Positions 1 to 9,702 of a stretch of DNA of 64,000 nucleotides are shown one piece after another. Source of the stretch: Sporomusa ovata DSM 2662 (GTDB lineage: Bacteria > Bacillota > Negativicutes > Sporomusales > Sporomusaceae); NCBI RefSeq assembly GCF_000445445.1, contig NZ_ASXP01000002.1, forward strand, positions 124,001 through 188,000, given 5' to 3'. A model generated the notes under the pieces. That model was not told the origin of the DNA, searched no databases, and saw nothing but the letters and a program-made list of their open reading frames with translations. Both the position numbers and the translations under genes were made by a program. Every line of letters starts with the position of its first letter. The first letter of the stretch is position 1.

Positions 1-993
1 TCCATTATAGGCATTCACGCCGAAGACTTCCGTAATGAAAAAGTAGCCAGTGTCGAAGAACAGTATACTGGCCGCGCTATAGTATATACCTCTTCCGGAA
101 TTATCGACACTTTTTATCAAGATGATGGCAATGTGTTAGACCCTGACAAGCTCCAGGTTTTTGATGAAGCCAGCCATAGAATGACCCCTATTGAGCTTGT
201 AACCAATCAATTTTTGTTAATCCGCTCTTCAGACAACGACCGCCACACTGCCCTTGGGCGATTTGACGGTCAAAAAGTCGTGCAGTTACAATACCGGAGT
301 CGCAATCCTTTTGGCGTTTCGCCGCGCAATGTCGGTCAGGTATTCATGCAAGAATGCCTGATGCTGAGCGCGGAAGAGGCGCCACTTGTTATTATTAAAG
401 GTCCGGCCGGCACAGCCAAAACCTTCTATTCGCTGGCTGTCGGCCTATACAACCATCTTGACTGCCGCCCCCGTGCCTACCATCACCTATTAATCTGCCG
501 CCCCAATGTACCAATGGACGAAGACCTTGGCTTCCTTCCCGGCTCTGAACAAGACAAAATTGATCCGTACATGCGAGCCATTCGCGACAACTTATTTACC
601 CTTATGTCCAGCCATAACATAACCGAGCCCAAAGAAATCGAACAAGCTGAAGACACCGTACAGATGCTGTTTGACAAACGTATTGTGCAAACTGAAGCCC
701 TGGCCTATCAGCGAGGACGTTCACTGCAAAAATACTGGATTATCCTTGACGAAATGCAAAACTCCACACCCCGTCAGGCCAAAGGAGTCATTACCCGCCC
801 CGGCCTTGGCACCAAAATTATCCTCCTCGGTGACCCGGAACAAATTGACCACCCCTTCCTTGACAGTCGCACCAACGGTCTGGTCTATGCAGCAGAAAAA
901 ATGAAAGGCAGCAACCTCTGTTTTCAAGTAACTTTACATCATGATGAATGCGAACGTTCACCACTGGCCGCTGAGGCCTCTCTGAGGCTGTAA
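1..993 (+). CDS. PhoH-family ATPase (PIN-PhoH type), C-terminal part
   Basis: The frame is open from the first base, so the start and most of any N-terminal PIN nuclease domain lie outside the window. The visible part carries a P-loop (KGPAGTAKT, near base 400), a Walker B segment (WIILDEMQ) and the PhoH motif LLGDPEQID before a short tail. This order is typical of PIN-PhoH (YlaK-like) proteins, thought to be ATP-dependent RNA-processing enzymes; the substrate cannot be told from sequence. It is the only plus-strand gene in the first 11 kb and ends at a strong terminator facing the chemosensory operon. Confidence 0.9.
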   Translation, partial: SIIGIHAEDFRNEKVASVEEQYTGRAIVYTSSGIIDTFYQDDGNVLDPDKLQVFDEASHRMTPIELVTNQFLLIRSSDNDRHTALGRFDGQKVVQLQYRSRNPFGVSPRNVGQVFMQECLMLSAEEAPLVIIKGPAGTAKTFYSLAVGLYNHLDCRPRAYHHLLICRPNVPMDEDLGFLPGSEQDKIDPYMRAIRDNLFTLMSSHNITEPKEIEQAEDTVQMLFDKRIVQTEALAYQRGRSLQKYWIILDEMQNSTPRQAKGVITRPGLGTKIILLGDPEQIDHPFLDSRTNGLVYAAEKMKGSNLCFQVTLHHDECERSPLAAEASLRL

Positions 994-998
994 CTGCG

Positions 999-1037
999 AA
1001 CAGGCCCCAGGCTCAATTGAGCCTGGGGCCTGTTTTT
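999..1037 (+). terminator. Rho-independent terminator of the phoH-like gene
   Basis: A perfect inverted repeat (arms AACAGGCCCCAGGCTCAA and its complement) is followed by a T run. It starts 5 bases after the stop codon. It lacks a good T run on the other strand. Confidence 0.9.
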
Positions 1038-1054
1038 TACCGAGTTAGGGGAGC

Positions 1055-2005
1055 TTAAGGAAGCTTCTGATAAAGAATAACACAATTCTTAGACATACTT
1101 TTGCCTTTATATAAGGCTTCATCTGCATTTTTAATACTTTCATCAAAGCCTAAATTTCGATCTAACTCTGCCACACCCAGCGTTATTGTCACCGACAAAT
1201 TCTTTTCATCATAACGAAAATTGGCCGTTTCGATAACTTTCCGTATTCTTTCAGCAACAACCATGCCTCCTGTCAGATCAATATCAGGCAGCATCAGCAA
1301 AAATTCTTCGCCACCCCAGCGCGCTATGGCATCTTCTTCCCGCAAAACTGAGCTCATTATATTAGCAACATCTTTGAGCACCAAATCACCACAGTCGTGC
1401 CCGTAGGTATCATTTATTCGCTTGAAATTATCAATATCACCTAAAATAAGCGTTGTCTTGCCCCTGCTTTGCTCCAGGCGGGCTGCTTCCGCTTTGACCC
1501 GTTTGGTCATACACCATCGGTTTGATAAACCGGTTAAATAATCTGTCATAGCAGTGGTCTCAATTTTTGCCAGCGTCACATTCAATTTCTCATTCCTGGC
1601 TTCTAATTCCTGAGCATATTTCAGCAAAGTCTCCTTGGACTTTTTCAGGTCCAGATGTACCTTTATCCTTGCACATAATTCAGGAGAATAAAATGGTTTT
1701 GTTATGTAATCCTGTCCTCCGGCCTCAAATCCCTTAACTACATTTTGCGAATCCGATATGGACGTAATGAAAATTACGGGAATATCCGCAGTCGCTGGCT
1801 CTGCTTTAAGTGCCTTGCAAACAGATAGACCATCAATTCCAGGCATGATTATATCCATCAGAATCAAATCCGGCTTCTTTTCTTTAGCTAATTCAAGCGC
1901 AAGCTGGCCGTTAATTGCCTCCAGTATTTCATATTTATCGCCAAGAAATCTGCGAATGATCTTAATTTCCACCAGGCTATCATCGACAATTAAAATCTGC
2001 GACAT
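1055..2005 (-). CDS. Response regulator with diguanylate cyclase output (REC-GGDEF)
   Basis: 316 aa. Residues 1-120 form a receiver domain with the acidic pair VDDS, the phospho-acceptor Asp in LILMDIIMPG and the conserved Lys in TKPF. A short coiled coil (about 122-152) leads to a GGDEF domain with an intact active site (WGGEEF). An RxxD inhibitory site (REED) lies five residues before GGEEF, so c-di-GMP product inhibition is likely. The architecture is that of PleD/WspR-like proteins that make c-di-GMP when phosphorylated. It is the last gene of the operon, 13 bp after the double-receiver gene, with a good ribosome site (AGGAGG). The hybrid CheA upstream is the obvious phosphodonor (inference). 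Confidence 0.95.
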   Translation of the reverse strand: MSQILIVDDSLVEIKIIRRFLGDKYEILEAINGQLALELAKEKKPDLILMDIIMPGIDGLSVCKALKAEPATADIPVIFITSISDSQNVVKGFEAGGQDYITKPFYSPELCARIKVHLDLKKSKETLLKYAQELEARNEKLNVTLAKIETTAMTDYLTGLSNRWCMTKRVKAEAARLEQSRGKTTLILGDIDNFKRINDTYGHDCGDLVLKDVANIMSSVLREEDAIARWGGEEFLLMLPDIDLTGGMVVAERIRKVIETANFRYDEKNLSVTITLGVAELDRNLGFDESIKNADEALYKGKSMSKNCVILYQKLP

Positions 2006-2018
2006 ATTTCCTCCTATT

Positions 2019-3260
2019 TCAATGCTCGAAAAAGTTCAATATATCTGCTAGTGCGTTAGCCTTATTTTCTATTTGTGTAGAAGTAATCCTATCAACGAAT
2101 TTCTTATCATTAGAAATCCCCTTTACTATACCGAAATTGTTTTCGATTGCCTCAATTAATTCATTAATCTTTGTCAATAGTTGATCATCCAGACTCGACA
2201 TGGTTCCAAAGTCAAGCAACACCCGCAGCGGTGTATCAGTAAGATGCTCTTCCAATTCCAAAAATAAAGTCTCACAACTAGTTAATGTAATACTTTGGTT
2301 TATGAATATATGCAGTAAGCTTTTATCCGCAATACTAATAGCATAAGGAGGTACAACTTTTTTTGCATCATTTTCTAATAGAGCTAACGAATCCTCAGCC
2401 TGTTTCAGTTTTCGCACACATTCTATATGTTTTTGCAGATTAAATTCCTGCTGCAAAACATTGTTCAGTACAGTCGCTACCGTCTCTTTACGAATAGGTT
2501 TTACAATAAAATGCCTGGCTCCCCGTTCCAGTGCGTCAATAATTCCCCTACGCACCTCCATGGAACTTACTACTACAATCCTGGCCTGGGGATCAACAGC
2601 AATGATTTTAGAGATAACTTCGGCTCCACCCAGCCCCTCCATTGTCAAGTCCATGGTCACCAGGTCCGGGTGCAAATTAGCATACTCTACAAATGCCTGC
2701 GTACCATTAGCAGCCTCGCCAACTACCATATGTCCTAATTCTGTGATAATTTCCCGCAGAAGCTTACGTGCTACAGTTGAATCATCCACAATCAGCACTC
2801 GCGCTGATCGTTGTTGGTTGCCTGCTTGCAAACTAGCATCGTTATCATAAGTTTTTTTCAGACGGCGGATAAGTTCTAGCTGCTTTTGCTTGTCAAATGT
2901 TTGCTGAAGGACATTATTTAACACAGCCCTGACCTTATCCTGAGAAACAGGTTTTATAATAAAATGTCTGGCCCCTTGTTCCAAGGCATCGACAATAATC
3001 CGATTATCCTGCCGTGCACTGACTACAATTATTCGAGCCTCGGGAAATTCAGCAAGAATGGCAGCAGTAGCCTGAATTCCATCACTGCCTGCCATTGTCA
3101 AATCCATGGTCACTATATCCGGCTGCAGCTTGGTATACTCCTCGAGAGCCTGGATTCCGTCAATAGCTTCACCAACGACAATATGCCCAAGCGCTATCAT
3201 AATGTTGGACAAACTCATTCTGGCCACAAAAGAGTCATCGACAATAAGTATACGAGCCAT
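2019..3260 (-). CDS. Double-receiver response regulator with C-terminal STAS-like region
   Basis: 413 aa. Two CheY-like receivers in tandem (about 1-120 and 150-270) each have the acidic pair (VDDS), phospho-Asp (TMDLTM) and Lys (IKPV, VKPI). They closely resemble each other, which suggests internal duplication. The last 100 residues (from about 312) have no DNA-binding or enzymatic signature; the alpha/beta pattern around LRVLLDFGTMSSLDD looks STAS-like, but this is weak. It sits between cheA and the REC-GGDEF gene, with a ribosome site GGTGGAG. It may act as a phosphate sink or an adaptor between kinase and cyclase. Confidence 0.85.
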   Translation of the reverse strand: MARILIVDDSFVARMSLSNIMIALGHIVVGEAIDGIQALEEYTKLQPDIVTMDLTMAGSDGIQATAAILAEFPEARIIVVSARQDNRIIVDALEQGARHFIIKPVSQDKVRAVLNNVLQQTFDKQKQLELIRRLKKTYDNDASLQAGNQQRSARVLIVDDSTVARKLLREIITELGHMVVGEAANGTQAFVEYANLHPDLVTMDLTMEGLGGAEVISKIIAVDPQARIVVVSSMEVRRGIIDALERGARHFIVKPIRKETVATVLNNVLQQEFNLQKHIECVRKLKQAEDSLALLENDAKKVVPPYAISIADKSLLHIFINQSITLTSCETLFLELEEHLTDTPLRVLLDFGTMSSLDDQLLTKINELIEAIENNFGIVKGISNDKKFVDRITSTQIENKANALADILNFFEH

Positions 3261-3281
3261 CTTATCTCCACCTTTTTTAGT

Positions 3282-6002
3282 TTACGCTCGGTTCTGCAAG
3301 ACATCGCGCAAACTATCAAGCAGCCGTATCCGGTCAAGCTTATATTCATACTGATCAAATCCTGCCCTCAGTCCTTTTTCCTTATTGGACTCTCCCGTTA
3401 GGGAAGTAAGCGCAATCACTGGCAAATGCCGTAAGGTTTCATCGGCACGAATGGCCCTTACCAGTTCAATTCCAGTCATAATAGGCATTTCGATATCGCT
3501 TACTACCGCATCTATTTTACTTTGCAGCAATTGTTCTAAAGCTTCACGTCCATTCTCGGCAGTAATAACCGCATAACCAGCACTCTCCAGATAGCTTTTA
3601 ACAACTTTCAAAAAAAATGGCATGTCTTCTACAAGTAATACTGTAATTTTTCTAGCTTCATTAGCTCCATCGGAATGCTGTCCTTCACTAATTCTTTGGC
3701 AATCAGAGAGCCGATTATAATATTCAGGAGCTGCGGCAACAAATAGTTCGTGCATATTTACTAACGTGACTACAATATCATTAATCAGTGCCGACCCCAG
3801 AATACCTGTACCGCAAACCCCGTCTTTATCTAATGATACTTTGGTAAAAACAGTATCCTGTATGTTCTCGGCAATAATCCCAATTGAGTATTTTACCCGT
3901 TTCGGCAGGATGACATACACTTTGACAAGTTTATTCTTACGCTTGGAAATAGGCAAATAATGCTCCGGCCGGATAACTCTGGTTGTCTGCCCTTGAAAGG
4001 TAACATAATATTTTGCACCAATTTTTTGCAGCCGTGATAGTTCCACTTCTTCTACTCTTGACACCATTGCCAGATCTAACCCCAGCATTTCACCGCCAGA
4101 ACATTGAAACAGCAATAAATATTGCTTGTCTTCGTCGTTGGTCTTGGTCTCCCGGACATCCACAGGCAAAGACGTATCCTCTGCAACTAAAATTCCAGCA
4201 CGAAGCCTGATGCTTTCCGTGTCAAGGATCATTGCAATACTGCCATCGCCAAGAACTGTCATACCGGAATAAAGACCGCAACTGCCAAGTGCAAGTGAGA
4301 GAGGTTTTACCAATATTTCTTCGTTATCATAAACAGCATCGACGGCCAGACCATAAACCAAATTACCCGATTTTACTATTAAAACGCGCAGGATTGCATC
4401 ATTCTGGCAAAGATAGTCATAATTCTTCTGTGAATCAGGTGTACTGTTGGCAGTAAGTATTTCCCCAAGTAAAACGAGCGGCATTAGGCGCCCCCGCAAA
4501 CGCAGCACTGGCCGTTTATTCACTATTTCGATCCGTTTTTCATCCGATTCGCCAGGTTGGATCAGCAGCAACTCCCGTACATTAGCTTGGGGTATGGCAA
4601 AAGTCTGCTTATTTGCCACCACAAGTAAAGCGGAAATAATAGCCAGTGTTAGCGGTAAAATCAAGCGCACCGTGGTGCCTATACCTATTTCAGAAAAAAT
4701 TTCAATCTTACCGCCCAATTTCTCTATATTAGTCTTTACCACATCCATACCAACACCGCGACCGGAAAGGTCTGTGACCTGATCTGCAGTAGAGAAACCT
4801 GGCGTCATAATCAGATTGAGCACCTCAGCTTCACACATTTCATCAATCTTTTTTTCGCTAACAACTCCATTTTGCACCGCTTTAGACTTTACTTTTTTGC
4901 AATCAATGCCGGCACCATCATCACAAACATCAATTATTACTCGCCCGTTCTCATGATGAGCCCGTAACTCTAAAGAACCTGTAACCGGCTTATGATTCAT
5001 CTCCCGTACTTCCGGCGCTTCAATACCGTGATCAAGTGCATTACGTACCAAATGGGTTATCGGATCTGCCAGAGCTTCAATGAAAGAACGATCCAGCTCA
5101 ACATTCATTCCCTGCAGGCTCAAATCAACCTCCTTGCCAACTTTACGGGATAAATCACGGACAATACGCGGAAATTTATTGAAGATATTGGCAATCGGCT
5201 GCATCCTGGTTTTCATAATCTTTTTTTGCAACTGCGTAGTCAATTCATCAATATCGTTTGCTACTACTTCCAACTGCGCCACCTGCTTACCCTGATCCTG
5301 AACAACTCTGAGCAATTGATTACGCCTAAGAACCATTTCTCCTGCTAACGTAAGCAAGTCATTTAATAAACCAACATTCACTCGAACGCTATCTTCGATA
5401 ATAAATTCATGGAATTTCTCACTGCGATTACCCAATCCTGGCTGCTTTGCAATAACCGTTGCCCCGCTACTAGCAACAGGCTGAACCTCCAGTAAGTTGC
5501 CTGGTGCCTGAAAAGTTGGCACTGGCACTTCTACAGTTTGTTCGTTACTGCTTGTAAGCTGGTTCCATAAATCCCAGGCCGAAGGTTTCTCCGAACAAGC
5601 AGATGACTGATCAGGAGGTTGTTGTAAGCTATTTAAAATGTTCTTAATCGAGGCCACAGTGTCAGTCGTATCATAATTCTCACTGTCTGCCAGGTTATTT
5701 ATTAGTCCCTTCAATACATCAGTAGCCACAAGTAAAACATCTACCATGTCCGCGCTGACTTCGATCTGCAGCTCTCGAAATTCTCCAAATACATCTTCCA
5801 TGACGTGAGCTAGTTCTACAATCTTGTTTAGTTCAAAAAAACTAGCAGTACCTTTAATGCTGTGAGCAGCACGAAAGATCCCGTTGATAGTCTCGTAGTC
5901 ACTCTCTCCCTCTTCCATACGCAAAAGACCTGCCTCAATTGATGCAATATGTGCTTTTGCTTCAAGACCGAATTCATCTAGAAGGCTACTGTCCAGTTCC
6001 AA
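3282..6002 (-). CDS. cheA: Hybrid CheA-type histidine kinase (HPt-kinase-CheW-CheW-like-REC)
   Basis: About 906 aa. An N-terminal HPt domain carries the phospho-His in AAHSIKGT. No CheY-binding P2 domain is seen, only a Pro/Gln/Ser linker. Next come the dimerisation helices, the N box (HLVRNALDHGIE), the glycine boxes (DDGAGID, GRGVGMDVV), a CheW domain, a second CheW-like region and a C-terminal receiver (LLVEDMPFF, VVSDIEMPIM). A TTG start at 6002 has AGGTGA five bases upstream; alternatives are GTG at 6011 and TTG at 6020. The hybrid layout resembles FrzE/WspE kinases of alternative chemosensory pathways. The operon has no separate cheW, cheR or cheB, so methylation enzymes must be encoded elsewhere if used. 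Confidence 0.93.
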   Translation of the reverse strand: MELDSSLLDEFGLEAKAHIASIEAGLLRMEEGESDYETINGIFRAAHSIKGTASFFELNKIVELAHVMEDVFGEFRELQIEVSADMVDVLLVATDVLKGLINNLADSENYDTTDTVASIKNILNSLQQPPDQSSACSEKPSAWDLWNQLTSSNEQTVEVPVPTFQAPGNLLEVQPVASSGATVIAKQPGLGNRSEKFHEFIIEDSVRVNVGLLNDLLTLAGEMVLRRNQLLRVVQDQGKQVAQLEVVANDIDELTTQLQKKIMKTRMQPIANIFNKFPRIVRDLSRKVGKEVDLSLQGMNVELDRSFIEALADPITHLVRNALDHGIEAPEVREMNHKPVTGSLELRAHHENGRVIIDVCDDGAGIDCKKVKSKAVQNGVVSEKKIDEMCEAEVLNLIMTPGFSTADQVTDLSGRGVGMDVVKTNIEKLGGKIEIFSEIGIGTTVRLILPLTLAIISALLVVANKQTFAIPQANVRELLLIQPGESDEKRIEIVNKRPVLRLRGRLMPLVLLGEILTANSTPDSQKNYDYLCQNDAILRVLIVKSGNLVYGLAVDAVYDNEEILVKPLSLALGSCGLYSGMTVLGDGSIAMILDTESIRLRAGILVAEDTSLPVDVRETKTNDEDKQYLLLFQCSGGEMLGLDLAMVSRVEEVELSRLQKIGAKYYVTFQGQTTRVIRPEHYLPISKRKNKLVKVYVILPKRVKYSIGIIAENIQDTVFTKVSLDKDGVCGTGILGSALINDIVVTLVNMHELFVAAAPEYYNRLSDCQRISEGQHSDGANEARKITVLLVEDMPFFLKVVKSYLESAGYAVITAENGREALEQLLQSKIDAVVSDIEMPIMTGIELVRAIRADETLRHLPVIALTSLTGESNKEKGLRAGFDQYEYKLDRIRLLDSLRDVLQNRA

Positions 6003-6032
6003 GCTGATCACCTGCCACAACCAGAATTGTTC

Positions 6033-8240
6033 TTATACTTTGAATTTATCTACTAGCGCCTTCAGTTGGTTGGCCATATTTTCCGCATCAAAAGCACACT
6101 CACTCACCGTAGAAGCTTTCATTGCGGTATCTGCAACCGCTTTATCTGTCTCTTGTATACTTTGGGCAATATCCTGGTTACCTCTGGCCATTTCCTGTGT
6201 GGCATACGAAATGTTATTCATCATCAAAGCCATTTCTTCCGTTTTTTTGGCCACATCATCAGCCATCTTATATATATCAGCAGTGGTATGGAACATATCG
6301 TCAACATTTTTCGCTGCTTCCACCGCCGTTTGGGCAACATGCGCACTTTTTGTAGCGATAACAGCCACTTCTTTACTTATCGTTGTCCGTTTGTTCATTT
6401 CTGTAGCTACAGCCTCAATAACATAATCACCCTGCGGCGATTGCTCGCTTACAGCGGAGGCAATCGCCTGCGTTATATCCATAGTTTCATCAATGACTTC
6501 CGTGATTTTCCCTACTACGGCTATCGCCTCATTCATATCACTTTGCATTTCTTCGATTTGCCGCGCAATATACCCGGCTTCTTCGGTTGTCCGTTTGGAC
6601 AGTTCTTTTACTTCCCTGGCAACCACAGCAAAGCCTTTTCCGGCTTCACCAGCACCAGCCGCTTCAATAGTGGCATTCAGCGCCAGCATATTGGTTTGTT
6701 CCGCTACTGTGCGTATAATACCGACAATACTGTTGATCTGTTTCGATGAACTATTCAGCTTCCGGATAATATCATTAGTTTCACAAGAACGTTTTTTAGC
6801 TTCCTCTGTAATAGTAATGGATCGTTTACAGGATACTGCCACCTCTTGAGCGAAAGCCGCAACTTTGCTTATGCTTTGCGAAACATCTTCAATCAGAACA
6901 CTAACCTGTTTCACTTCTTCAGCTACCCGCTCTGACGCATTAACAGCATCTTTCGCGATGGTTGACACTTCGCCGGCCATCTTGTCAACTGCCTCAACAT
7001 TATGATTGACCTGTTCTACAGAACTGGCATTTTCCTCCGCACCGGCAGAAATCTGTTCCACATTAGCACTTATCATGCTAACGGTAGCACTCATTTCTTG
7101 CGTATTTGCCGCCACCTGCGACGCAGTATCCACTAATTTGCTTGAGCTGCTTTGCAGTGCTGCCGTCGAACTATGAATATCATTGATCATTCCGCGAAAA
7201 TCATTTACCATTTTGTTAAAACCGCCGGCCAGCTTCGAAAACTCATCATTTCCCGAAACCGTTGCGTGTACGGTAAGATCACCTTGTGCCAGCAATTCCA
7301 CTTGCTGGGTTAAAATATCCAGAGGCTTTGTAATACGGCGAGCTACAAGAAAAGTTACCGCTATTACCATAAGAATAGATACTACTGTTATACTAATAAA
7401 CAGCCATTTCATATATGTCAGCGGCTGAAAAGCAATTGCCTGTTCAACATTGATGCACAACGTCCACTGCGTAGATGGGATTTGTTTATATACCATAAGC
7501 ATATCTTTGCCGTTTTCCCGATAATATCTAATCCCATGTTCTTTCCCCAGTATTCCTTTTACCTCTTTAGAAATTTCCTGCATTTTTTCTGATTCGAACA
7601 GATTACTTGATACCATATCGGTATATGAATGAGCTAAGATAACCCCTGTTTTATCAACTAAAAAAGCATATCCTTGCCCATCTAAATTAATTTCTTTTAT
7701 ATTTTCATCCAGCATTGGTAGTAATATATCGGCACTTACTACACCCAGAATTTGTCCTGAGGCCAACTGACAAGGCAGTGCAACCGACACACCCATTTGT
7801 TTTGTTTCAGCATCTATATAAGGGACAGTAAAAATCGTTTTTTTCTCTTTCAGAGCATCCTTATACCAAATACGTGTACGCGGATCAAAATCTGCTGGAG
7901 GTACCCAGCCATCACCACTCACCAGCTTACCGTCTACAGAAGCAAAATAAACATCTAACAAATCCTTGTCCATACTCTTATATCCCTGCAACAGAGCAGC
8001 AGAAACTTTACTGTTACCCACTGCCCGGATAGTTCCGGCTGTAATTTCAACCTCTCTCATTTTAGACACTAACCAACCATCCAGTTTATTAACGTGTGCA
8101 TTTATAGTTGCCGTCATTTGCTTTTCAATATTCTCGGAAATGCGATCTTTCGTAAAAAAGTAGCCCGCACTTGAAGCAACTAACAGAATGATCGCCGACA
8201 AAACCGAAAAAACCAACACCATTTTCGTTCTGATGCTCAT
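6033..8240 (-). CDS. Methyl-accepting chemotaxis protein with periplasmic Cache domain
   Basis: About 735 aa. A transmembrane helix near the N-terminus, a double-Cache-type sensor region (about 35-275), a second transmembrane helix near 285, a HAMP domain and a long MCP signalling domain whose hairpin tip reads EQTNMLALNATIEAAGAGEAGKGF. It is the first gene of the operon and ends 12-30 bases before cheA, so it is the likely dedicated receptor for that kinase. The ATG at 8240 has a GGGGGCGG ribosome site; an upstream TTG at 8267 in the same frame is less likely. The ligand is unknown; Cache domains often bind small organic acids or amino acids. Confidence 0.94.
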   Translation of the reverse strand: MSIRTKMVLVFSVLSAIILLVASSAGYFFTKDRISENIEKQMTATINAHVNKLDGWLVSKMREVEITAGTIRAVGNSKVSAALLQGYKSMDKDLLDVYFASVDGKLVSGDGWVPPADFDPRTRIWYKDALKEKKTIFTVPYIDAETKQMGVSVALPCQLASGQILGVVSADILLPMLDENIKEINLDGQGYAFLVDKTGVILAHSYTDMVSSNLFESEKMQEISKEVKGILGKEHGIRYYRENGKDMLMVYKQIPSTQWTLCINVEQAIAFQPLTYMKWLFISITVVSILMVIAVTFLVARRITKPLDILTQQVELLAQGDLTVHATVSGNDEFSKLAGGFNKMVNDFRGMINDIHSSTAALQSSSSKLVDTASQVAANTQEMSATVSMISANVEQISAGAEENASSVEQVNHNVEAVDKMAGEVSTIAKDAVNASERVAEEVKQVSVLIEDVSQSISKVAAFAQEVAVSCKRSITITEEAKKRSCETNDIIRKLNSSSKQINSIVGIIRTVAEQTNMLALNATIEAAGAGEAGKGFAVVAREVKELSKRTTEEAGYIARQIEEMQSDMNEAIAVVGKITEVIDETMDITQAIASAVSEQSPQGDYVIEAVATEMNKRTTISKEVAVIATKSAHVAQTAVEAAKNVDDMFHTTADIYKMADDVAKKTEEMALMMNNISYATQEMARGNQDIAQSIQETDKAVADTAMKASTVSECAFDAENMANQLKALVDKFKV

Positions 8241-8400
8241 ATCTAATCCGCCCCCTAAAGCCACCAAATTCTTCGCAGAATCATTTTGAGTTTTACTTCT
8301 GTAAATTTTTGTCCTTTCTTATCAAAAAATAAATAAATTTCTTCAAAAACCATATTTTAGTACATTCTTTAAATAAAAGCAAACTCCTGCAACACTCATA

Positions 8401-8429
8401 AAGAAAAAAGACTGGCCTGTGCCAGACTT
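8401..8429 (-). terminator. Terminator of the DUF445 pair
   Basis: An 8-bp stem with one mismatch (AGTCTGGC / GCCAGTCT) is followed by TTTTTTCTTT on the minus strand, just after the second DUF445 gene. Bases 8241-8400 are AT-rich and must hold the chemosensory operon promoter, but no clear -35/-10 pair stands out. Confidence 0.75.
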
Positions 8430-8445
8430 CTCACTGTTTTCTAGT

Positions 8446-9702
8446 CTAAAGCAGTCTAATAATCGCCATACCCACTCCTACCAGCCCGCCAATAATGACC
8501 CCGTTAATCCGAATCCAGTCAAGATCTTCTCCGGCCTTATCTTCAATAAATTGGTTAAGATCCTCATCCGAAAGCTTGTTTAACGCCCGGCTGGCTATTT
8601 TGCCAATAAGCGCATGCTCCTGGTCGACAACCTTCAGGATCAGACTTTTTAAATAATCCTCAGCCTGGTTTTTCAGGGCCGCATTTTCTTTAAACTGCTG
8701 CCAGTAGTTGGCAGCCTGAGCGGTTAGCCAATCTACTACATAGCCCCGGTAGACTGTCGGCTGCGCACAGGCTGTCAATACTGCCTCAGCCAAAGCGCTC
8801 AGCGGTTCCGCAAGTTCAATGCGGTTTAATAACTCATCTTTCCAGTTATCAATCGTCCTTTTCCATTCCGGTGTTTCCAGCCTTACGATAATTTTTCCCA
8901 GTTCCTCCTGAAACCAAAGGCACACCGGATGTTGCTCATCCGCAAGCTCATCCACTGCTTTGATCAGCTCTTGATGCAATGCATTCGTAGCATCTGTCAG
9001 GTTAATTCCGTCGGTCATCTCCAGGAACCCGGTAATCAATCCTGACAACCAATTTGTGTTAGCGGTCTTGTCTATTATTTGTTCTAAATACCGGTAAATA
9101 GCATCTCTAGTTTCAGGTTGACGTACCAGTACCGTCAGTTTATCCACAATGGCACCATAGATTTCGCGGTCTTTTCCCTGCTGCAGCGTCCAGGTGATAC
9201 CTGCAGTTACATAAGGCACCAGCGACTGGCGTCTCAACAGAAGTTTAAACACCCGCTCCCCCAGTTTGGCGATAGCAGTCGGATCAATGGTTTCTGCCAG
9301 TTCGGTGATTGCTTTTTCAATGCCTCCCTTAACTATTGGCCGCATCGCAGTGCTCTGGCTATAGGCAAATAGTTTATCCAGCAGGTTAGCCTGATTAAGC
9401 CGTGCCTTTATAGCCTGCTTACTGAGAAAATCCTGTTCAACGGCCTGGGAGAGTGCCCTAATAACCCGTTCCCGGTTACGGGGAATCAGCGCTGTATGAT
9501 AGGGAAAACCAAGTGGCCGCCGAAATAGTGCGGTCACGGCAAACCAGTCGGCAACACCGCCTGCCAGACTAGCTTCTGTAATAGTCAACAAGCCAGTTAC
9601 CATACTACTGCCTGGATAATTATATTTTAGCGCCAGCGCCAGCGCAAATAAGCCTGCAGCAGCGGCCAATACAGCATTCGCCCGCCGTTTCACCGGTTTC
9701 AT
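8446..9702 (-). CDS. DUF445 family membrane protein (second of pair)
   Basis: 418 aa. Hydrophobic segments at the N-terminus (about 10-60, with GGVADWFAVTALFRRPLG) and at the extreme C-terminus (GVIIGGLVGVGMAIIRLL) flank a long helical cytoplasmic or periplasmic body. This is the DUF445/YjiN pattern. Function is not established; a structural or envelope role has been suggested for relatives. The start codon overlaps the stop of the upstream paralogue (ATGA), so translation is probably coupled. Confidence 0.9.
   Translation of the reverse strand: MKPVKRRANAVLAAAAGLFALALALKYNYPGSSMVTGLLTITEASLAGGVADWFAVTALFRRPLGFPYHTALIPRNRERVIRALSQAVEQDFLSKQAIKARLNQANLLDKLFAYSQSTAMRPIVKGGIEKAITELAETIDPTAIAKLGERVFKLLLRRQSLVPYVTAGITWTLQQGKDREIYGAIVDKLTVLVRQPETRDAIYRYLEQIIDKTANTNWLSGLITGFLEMTDGINLTDATNALHQELIKAVDELADEQHPVCLWFQEELGKIIVRLETPEWKRTIDNWKDELLNRIELAEPLSALAEAVLTACAQPTVYRGYVVDWLTAQAANYWQQFKENAALKNQAEDYLKSLILKVVDQEHALIGKIASRALNKLSDEDLNQFIEDKAGEDLDWIRINGVIIGGLVGVGMAIIRLL

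Noticed and set aside
6066..6749. Plus-strand frame of 227 codons opposite the chemoreceptor gene
   Set aside because: Antisense to the conserved MCP hairpin; product is His/Phe-rich low-complexity without family features.
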